Assembly: GCA_017506865.1 (NCBI GenBank)
Contig: JAFCMP010000124.1
Location: 248,001 to 312,000, forward strand
From: Tribonema minus
Lineage: Eukaryota > Sar > Xanthophyceae > Tribonematales > Tribonemataceae
Direction: 5' to 3'
Length of the DNA stretch: 64,000 nt
In this document: piece by piece, positions 61,001 to 64,000 of the stretch
Layout of the letters: each line of letters begins with the position of its first letter
Position numbering within the stretch: the first letter of the stretch is position 1
The notes under the pieces: generated by a model
What the model was told of the DNA's origin: nothing
The model's database searches: none
The model's input: only the letters and a program-made list of their open reading frames with translations
Made by a program: the position numbers and the translations under genes

Positions 61001-64000
61001 CCCTCCAGCCCCGCCGGTAAATGAATAATACAAAGTTCATTCATACATGTATAATACTTCGAATGGATTAGACTATACTTCGAAGATGCTTACACATTTG
61101 TATATATTTAGAAGTATTTGTTTACCTGGCCATAGTCCTCGTGAAGATGAGCTGGTAAAGGCCCAGTTGCACACCCTCCAGACCCGTCTCCGGCGGCGAC
61201 AGGAAGCGACCCTCTGAGGCCACAGCGGGGCGGATGGCCTCGTGCGCCTCCTGTTGCAGCAGCGCCCAATGCGCAGCGCACGCCATGTTAGAGGCCGAAC
61301 GATGGTGTATAAACTGTGGAGTCTGTGCAGGTGTATACCTCAACGAAGTACTAATAAAGGTACATAGAGCAGCGTCGTAGTTGAAGCGCGGTCCCCTGCA
61401 GGCACAGCAGGCCAGATGGCCTCAAGCGCCTGATGTTGCAGAAACGCTCAATGTACCCACTACATAACATGCTTGAAGTCTCTTCTGTATAGTATCACTG
61501 CCGTGAGGGGGCACAATTACTGTAATCGGGTTAGGGTTAGGGCTAGGGCTAAAATTAGCTTTGATGGAGGGACTTTAGAACCACGCGCTCACCACCGGCA
61601 TCATGCACAAACTAGCGGCAGGGTGCAGGGGCGGTGTGGGTTTGGGATTAGGGTTACGGTAAACCCAAGGGGCAGTCCACGCCATGCTTCCAACAACCAA
61701 TCATTTTCACCACAAGGTACTGCCTCACGAGTGTATGCAGTTCATAAGACATGCGCCCCACTGTCGCAGACTACATTGTGGCATTCAGCACAGGGCTGCA
61801 GAGGGAGGGCAAAGGGATACGTGGCTGCCCTTGGCGTCTTTGTGGTCCTCGCCTAACCCTAACCCTAATTCTAACCCTGACCGTGACCCGAACCCTAAAT
61901 CTAACCTAGCACCAGGTGCTCCGTTCTGTACGCAAGCTCTGTGCGCTCAACAAAAGCAGAATAATCCTTAAAGCGTATGCATACCCTAGCTGCCCTTGGC
62001 TCCATGTTCAGCAGCCCAAATAATTGGAGAGAACGCAATGACATACCTGGCTGCACTTGGGCTTCTTATTTGCACGGTCGCTCGTGGTGGAGGCCAGATG
62101 CTCCGCACCGCACACGCATTCCGTGCACTCAACAAAATCAACTTCGACATGCATAATACCCTAGCTGCCATTGGCTTGATGCTCAGCAGCCTAGCAGGAC
62201 GGAAAAGGAGGCAAAGACATACCTGGCTGCCCTTTGGCTTCTTGTTGGCGCGGTCGCTAGTGGTGGACGCCAGGTGCTCCGCACCGTACACACGCTCCGT
62301 GCACTCCCGTGCCAGCCGACGTGCCTCCTCGCTCAGGTTGGGGTTGTCGGTGCGCATGTAAGTGATGAGGCCGCTCTCGTACAGCTCCTGCGCAATAATC
62401 ATGGTCACCTGCAGCAGCGGCGCATGACAGTGCTCAGTCAGCATCTAGGTATGTAGGTATCGTATCCGGCTCAGTCAGTACGTGATGAGGCCGCTTTCGT
62501 ACCGCTCCTGCGCCACCATCATGGTCACCTCGGCGGAATGTGACAGTGCTCAGTCAGCATCAGGTATGTACGTATTGTATGCTGCTCAAGCAGTGCGTGA
62601 TGACGCTGCTCTCATATAGCTCCTGCGCCACCGTCATGGTCACCTGCGGCGACGTGTGACAGAGCTCAGTCAGCAGCATCCAGGCATGTAGGTATCAGTC
62701 AGCTTCTAAGTAGGTATATGATGAGGCAGCTCTCGTACAGGGCTTGCGCCACAATCATGGCCATCTCCAGCAGCGGTATGCAACAGCGCCCAGTCAGCAG
62801 CATACAGGTATGTAGGGATTATTCAGCATCTAGGTAGGTATTGAATGAAGTAGCTCTCGTTCAGGGCTTGTGCCACCAGCATGGTCACCTGCAGCAGCGG
62901 TACACGGAGCATTCACTCAGCAACCGTATGTATTGGTATGTTTGGGAGTTACTCTGACTCAGACCGTACTCAAAAGAATCAGGCCACTCATACAGCTCCT
63001 GTGCCATGATCATGGTCACATGCAGCCGCTTGCAGACAGGGCTCAATCAGCCACGATCTGATGGCTGTGACTGCTGTCCCAAAGCTTTGCGTGTATGATC
63101 ACGCCGTTCTTGTACCCATGGACAGCTCCTGCGCTACCATCATCAACACCTGCGCGGAAGTGAGCGGTGCTCAGCCAGCATTAGGTATGATGGCATTGGG
63201 GCTTGTCTACTTTGTACCGGTGACGGCGGTGAGCTAAGCTACAGGACATCTTGTTGATGCAAGCGTGTATGCATGCCCATGATAATAAGGGTTGCTCAAT
63301 TTCCACAATGCGGCGCCCTATGTTGCTCAGTGTTCTGTTTCTGGCCTACTTGACGGGCACGAGCTCAACTTCAATTTCAACTTCAAGGCACTGTGCAGTC
63401 GGCTGCATCAGCCCCCTGACCAGCACTTACTGCGATTGCACCATCAAGACAACAGACATAAGTCACAGGATGCGTGCTCGCACCTCAAAAGTGAGACTGG
63501 TGAATATGATGAATGGCGAATGCGATGAAGTAACAGTGGTGCACACACGAGCGAGATGTGTTGAACGCGCACCATGTACAAAACATGCACCATGTACATC
63601 AAAGTACACACACGTTACAAGACGGTAGTCACGGATGTGTGCTCGCACTTTGGAAGTGAGCCTCAGCTTGCGGTTCCCCTCCTGCTGCAGCGTGGAGGTG
63701 ATGAAGGGGGGCGGCGGCTTGCGCCGCGAGCGCCGCGTGTCGAGCGCTGCCACGCGCCACGCAGCAGTGCTCAGCGTGTCCCGCAGCGCAACGGCGGCCT
63801 CGCCTTGCAGGTGCGTCACCTGCGGTCCAATGTTGAAGTGAAAACAGCTGCAGGTTGAAGTCTGTAGTGACCACCTTCAACTGCGGCAGTGCATGCAAGT
63901 ACTTAATGGGTGCACTTGCCGCAAGCGCTACGTGTCGAGCGCTGCCACGCACAATGCAGCAGTGCTCAGTGTGTCCCGTAGCGCGACGGCGCCCCTGCCT
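46287..64000 (-). CDS. Bacterial-type DNA topoisomerase I (type IA) with two C-terminal HMG boxes; 3' part, 16 exons in window
   Basis: Type IA enzymes relax negative supercoils through a tyrosine-linked single-strand break. The 16 exons join in phase into 851 residues ending at TGA 46,287. Landmarks in order (window numbering): [20 protein letters not shown] (~38-55); active-site region [10 protein letters not shown] with Tyr74; HEAIRP (~122); FRATG...[47 protein letters not shown]; four topoisomerase C-terminal repeats ([32 protein letters not shown]); a Lys/Gly linker; HMG box 1 (about 670-735); a basic linker; HMG box 2 (about 775-851). The Toprim/Mg2+ half must lie beyond 64,000. The enzyme core is bacterial in type, so an organellar origin is likely. 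The HMG boxes, DNA-bending domains typical of eukaryotes, suggest work on nucleoid or chromatin; location cannot be judged without the N-terminus. Confidence 0.95.
47163..47507 (-). CDS. Topoisomerase I exon w15, end of HMG box 1 and start of HMG box 2 (714-828)
   Basis: [20 protein letters not shown] ends box 1. A Ser/Lys/Gly-rich basic linker follows, then [17 protein letters not shown] and [14 protein letters not shown] of box 2. Acceptor GTGACAG, donor AAG|GTGATT, phase 0. Confidence 0.92.
48732..48791 (-). CDS. Topoisomerase I exon w14, HMG box 1 helix 2 (694-713)
   Basis: Twenty codons, [20 protein letters not shown], which fit helix 2 of an HMG box (usually VxKxLGxxWKxLSPEEK). Acceptor CAACCAG, donor AAG|GTGTGT. 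Confidence 0.9.
49455..49476. repeat. Interstitial TTAGGG repeats
   Basis: Three TTAGGG units, GTTAGGGTTAGGGTTAGG, 13 bases beyond the donor of topoisomerase exon w13. Confidence 0.9.
49488..49802 (-). CDS. Topoisomerase I exon w13, fourth repeat and start of HMG box 1 (589-693)
   Basis: [20 protein letters not shown] opens the fourth repeat. A Gly/Lys/Ser linker follows, then [20 protein letters not shown], the first helix of an HMG box. Acceptor GCCACAG, donor AAG|GTAATT. TTAGGG repeats lie just past the donor. Confidence 0.92.
50751..50848 (-). CDS. Topoisomerase I exon w12, third repeat, second half (556-588)
   Basis: [20 protein letters not shown] then [12 protein letters not shown]. 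Acceptor CCTCTAG, donor GAG|GTATGT, phase 0. Confidence 0.88.
51675..51784 (-). CDS. Topoisomerase I exon w11, third C-terminal repeat, first half (519-556)
   Basis: [20 protein letters not shown] then [13 protein letters not shown]. Acceptor ACCGCAG, donor GAAG|GTGAGG, phase 1. Confidence 0.9.
51785..51930 (-). repeat. Echo of the acceptor side of topoisomerase exon w11
   Basis: CAGGGTGATGCGTCACTAGC at the acceptor (51,765-51,785) recurs at about 51,888-51,907 as CAGGGTGATGCGTCACAAGC. Confidence 0.75.
52219..52275. repeat. Head-to-head telomere-like repeat
   Basis: TTAGGG units (about three) run into TTTAAATAC and then CCCTAA units (about five). 5'-(TTAGGG)n-(CCCTAA)m-3' is the orientation left by fusion of two chromosome ends. 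It lies inside the topoisomerase intron after exon w10. Confidence 0.9.
52440..53419 (-). repeat. Echo array on the donor side of topoisomerase exon w10
   Basis: GCAGATTGAGGTACTGGCAG GCCCTGTCGAGATCGAGATTCCA, the exon w10 end with its GCGCACC donor, recurs about six times near 53,236-53,300, 53,080-53,135, 52,895-52,960, 52,765-52,840, 52,645-52,705 and 52,465-52,505, with CCCTAA-like runs between some copies. Confidence 0.9.
53420..53588 (-). CDS. Topoisomerase I exon w10, second C-terminal repeat (463-519)
   Basis: [26 protein letters not shown] then [14 protein letters not shown]. Acceptor TTCTCAG, donor CCAG|GTGCGC, phase 2. Confidence 0.92.
54100..54504 (-). repeat. Echo array on the donor side of topoisomerase exon w9
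   Basis: ATACCTTGCTCAGACAAGCG CAGACAGTGCTGTATGGCCTC is copied at about 54,385-54,445, 54,230-54,265 and 54,105-54,155. Confidence 0.83.
54505..54751 (-). CDS. Topoisomerase I exon w9, first C-terminal repeat (381-463)
   Basis: [17 protein letters not shown], an Asp/Gly-rich loop, then [20 protein letters not shown], i.e. a GRFGPYVE...LPxDL..xEAIxLL repeat. Acceptor CACGCAG, donor CAAG|GTATGC, phase 1. Confidence 0.88.
55050..55086. repeat. (CTG)n microsatellite
   Basis: About twelve CTG triplets in the intron between exons w8 and w9. Confidence 0.95.
55500..55601 (-). CDS. Topoisomerase I exon w8 (347-380)
   Basis: Reads [20 protein letters not shown], equivalent to the FYxPFxxxVxxAE segment, and ends WLPTLSE. 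Acceptor TCCGCAG, donor GAG|GTGAGC. Confidence 0.88.
55990..56889 (-). repeat. Echo array on the donor side of topoisomerase exon w7
   Basis: CCGCGCGATCTGGTCAAGCT GCTCCTCCATGCGCGCGGTGAAC, the exon w7 end and donor, recurs at about 56,750-56,835, 56,578-56,660, 56,383-56,445 and 56,238-56,315, with a remnant near 56,020. Each unit includes an ACTTCAA...TTGAA pair. Confidence 0.9.
56890..57048 (-). CDS. Topoisomerase I exon w7 (294-346)
   Basis: Reads [32 protein letters not shown], the LLxxxFPxLVDxxFTAxMEexLDxIA block. Acceptor GCTCAG, donor CAG|GTATGT, phase 0. Confidence 0.95.
57655..57982 (-). repeat. Echo array on the donor side of topoisomerase exon w6
   Basis: Copies of the exon w6 end at about 57,872-57,930 (with ATACCTGTGTGGAGCGCC and a GTATGT donor) and, more diverged, 57,665-57,720. 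Confidence 0.83.
57983..58088 (-). CDS. Topoisomerase I exon w6 (258-293)
   Basis: Reads [20 protein letters not shown] then [16 protein letters not shown], one of the most conserved blocks of TopA. Acceptor TCTGCCGCAG-type, donor CAG|GTATGT, phase 0. Confidence 0.95.
58850..59210 (-). repeat. Echo array on the donor side of topoisomerase exon w5
   Basis: GGCGGCTTGGTGTGACGCTC CACGTGCGTGAGC...CAGTCCAGCGGCATGCCCTCCGC is repeated at about 59,030-59,110 and 58,858-58,935. Both keep the exon-donor junction order. Confidence 0.9.
59211..59443 (-). CDS. Topoisomerase I exon w5 (181-258)
   Basis: Reads [20 protein letters not shown], an acidic stretch ([14 protein letters not shown]), then [15 protein letters not shown] and HTKPPAR. 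Acceptor ACCACCAG, donor CCCG|GTTAGT, phase 2. Confidence 0.93.
59444..59700 (-). repeat. Echo of the acceptor side of topoisomerase exon w5
   Basis: GAAGGTGGCCACGGGCATTG CAGCCTGGTGGTACC at about 59,634-59,668 copies the exon start and ACCACCAG acceptor at 59,420-59,455. Confidence 0.83.
59904..59961 (-). CDS. Topoisomerase I exon w4 (161-180)
   Basis: Nineteen codons and a split one, [20 protein letters not shown], equivalent to SQMADAVFDTT in bacterial TopA. Acceptor GTCGCAG, donor AAG|GTGAGC. Confidence 0.9.
60225..61125 (-). repeat. Echo array on the donor side of topoisomerase exon w3
   Basis: TACCTGGCCATGGTCCTCAT GAATATGAGCTGGTAACGGCCCAGTTGCAC recurs at about 60,950-61,015 and 60,830-60,893, with weaker copies near 60,480, 60,345 and 60,226. 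A 120-base ACTTCAAATACTC.. ATGCAACAAAATTGGATGAA unit also repeats here. Confidence 0.85.
61126..61250 (-). CDS. Topoisomerase I exon w3 (120-161)
   Basis: Begins [20 protein letters not shown] and ends [13 protein letters not shown], the AHEAIRPT...LYxLIWxRFxAS segment of the family. Acceptor GCAACAG, donor CCAG|GTAAAC, phase 2. Confidence 0.93.
61850..61910. repeat. Interstitial CCCTAA-like run
   Basis: CCTAACCCTAACCCTAATTC and variants in the intron between exons w2 and w3. Confidence 0.8.
61985..62222 (-). repeat. Echo array on the donor side of topoisomerase exon w2
   Basis: ACATACCTGGCTGCACTTGG GCTTCTTATTTGCACGGTCGC at about 62,040-62,110 copies the exon w2 end with its GTATGT donor; a further remnant lies near 61,975-62,005. 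Confidence 0.87.
62223..62408 (-). CDS. Topoisomerase I exon w2, active-site tyrosine (58-119)
   Basis: Contains [20 protein letters not shown], with the catalytic Tyr in the TYMRTD motif. The usual TDS is TDN here. Acceptor GCTGCAG, donor CAG|GTATGT, phase 0. Confidence 0.95.
62409..63185 (-). repeat. Echo array on the acceptor side of topoisomerase exon w2, ~120-bp units
   Basis: GTGATGAGGCCGCTCTCGTA CAGCTCCTGCGC..CATCATGGTCACCTGC.GC, the exon w2 start with its acceptor, recurs about six times near 62,480, 62,600, 62,718, 62,842, 62,982 and 63,105, at spacings of 117-140 bp. A GCTCAGTCAGCAT..AGGTATGTAGG tail accompanies most copies. Confidence 0.9.
63649..63819 (-). CDS. Topoisomerase I exon w1 (window residues 1-57)
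   Basis: Reads [20 protein letters not shown] and [20 protein letters not shown]. PPFxTSTLQQ is diagnostic of type IA enzymes. Acceptor ACCGCAG, donor AAA|GTGCGA, phase 0. Confidence 0.93.
63915..64000 (-). repeat. Echo of exon w1 on its acceptor side, cut by the window end
   Basis: CGAGCGCTGCCACGC...GCAGCAGTGCTCAG.GTGTCCCG.AGCGC repeats exon bases 63,738-63,795. This copy contains an in-frame stop relative to the exon, so it is not the functional exon. Confidence 0.8.

Noticed and set aside
63915-64000. Possible further upstream topoisomerase exon
   Set aside because: It repeats exon w1 sequence with a stop in the corresponding frame, so it is an echo copy.
1-64000. tRNA and rRNA genes
   Set aside because: No stretch with a convincing T-loop box or rRNA core was found by eye; a covariance scan would be decisive.

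Overview
The window reads as nuclear DNA of an intron-rich microbial eukaryote, most likely an alga with a complex red-type plastid (haptophyte or stramenopile grade). The reasons are GT-AG introns of hundreds to thousands of bases, TTAGGG-type interstitial telomere repeats, F-box/ankyrin-like repeat genes common in such algae, and a predicted protein whose N-terminus is a short hydrophobic signal followed by an AFATRP motif, as in plastid precursors of these groups. The taxonomic call is inference. All recognised host genes lie on the minus strand.

Three host genes can be assembled exon by exon with every intron phase matching. (1) 1,175-12,384: an 11-exon, 544-residue FAD monooxygenase of the kynurenine 3-monooxygenase type, complete. 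(2) 12,989-30,532: a 13-exon, 727-residue subunit 7 of the anaphase-promoting complex (APC7), complete. (3) 46,287 to beyond 64,000: the last 16 exons (851 residues) of a bacterial-type DNA topoisomerase I (type IA) whose C-terminus carries four topoisomerase C-terminal repeats and then two HMG boxes. The Toprim half lies outside the window.

Between genes 2 and 3 (30.5-46.3 kb) is a repeat-rich accessory island. It holds two decayed copies of an F-box/ankyrin-like gene, a repeat family here called R1, a young Ty3/gypsy-like LTR element inserted into one R1 copy, and CAG/CTG-rich arrays.

The most unusual signal is in the introns. About half of the 40 exons (20, by eye) have tandem copies of their own edge, part of the exon plus its splice site, repeated two to seven times in the adjoining intron with units of roughly 110-200 bp. 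I call these exon-edge echo arrays. They occur on donor and acceptor sides, in all three unrelated host genes, and many keep the GT donor. Some are interleaved with TTAGGG repeats, and many carry the heptamer ACTTCAA/TTGAAGT, which is strongly over-represented in the parts I counted. This suggests a genome-wide process that lengthens introns by copying exon borders. All calls were made by reading the sequence; no search or alignment program was run.
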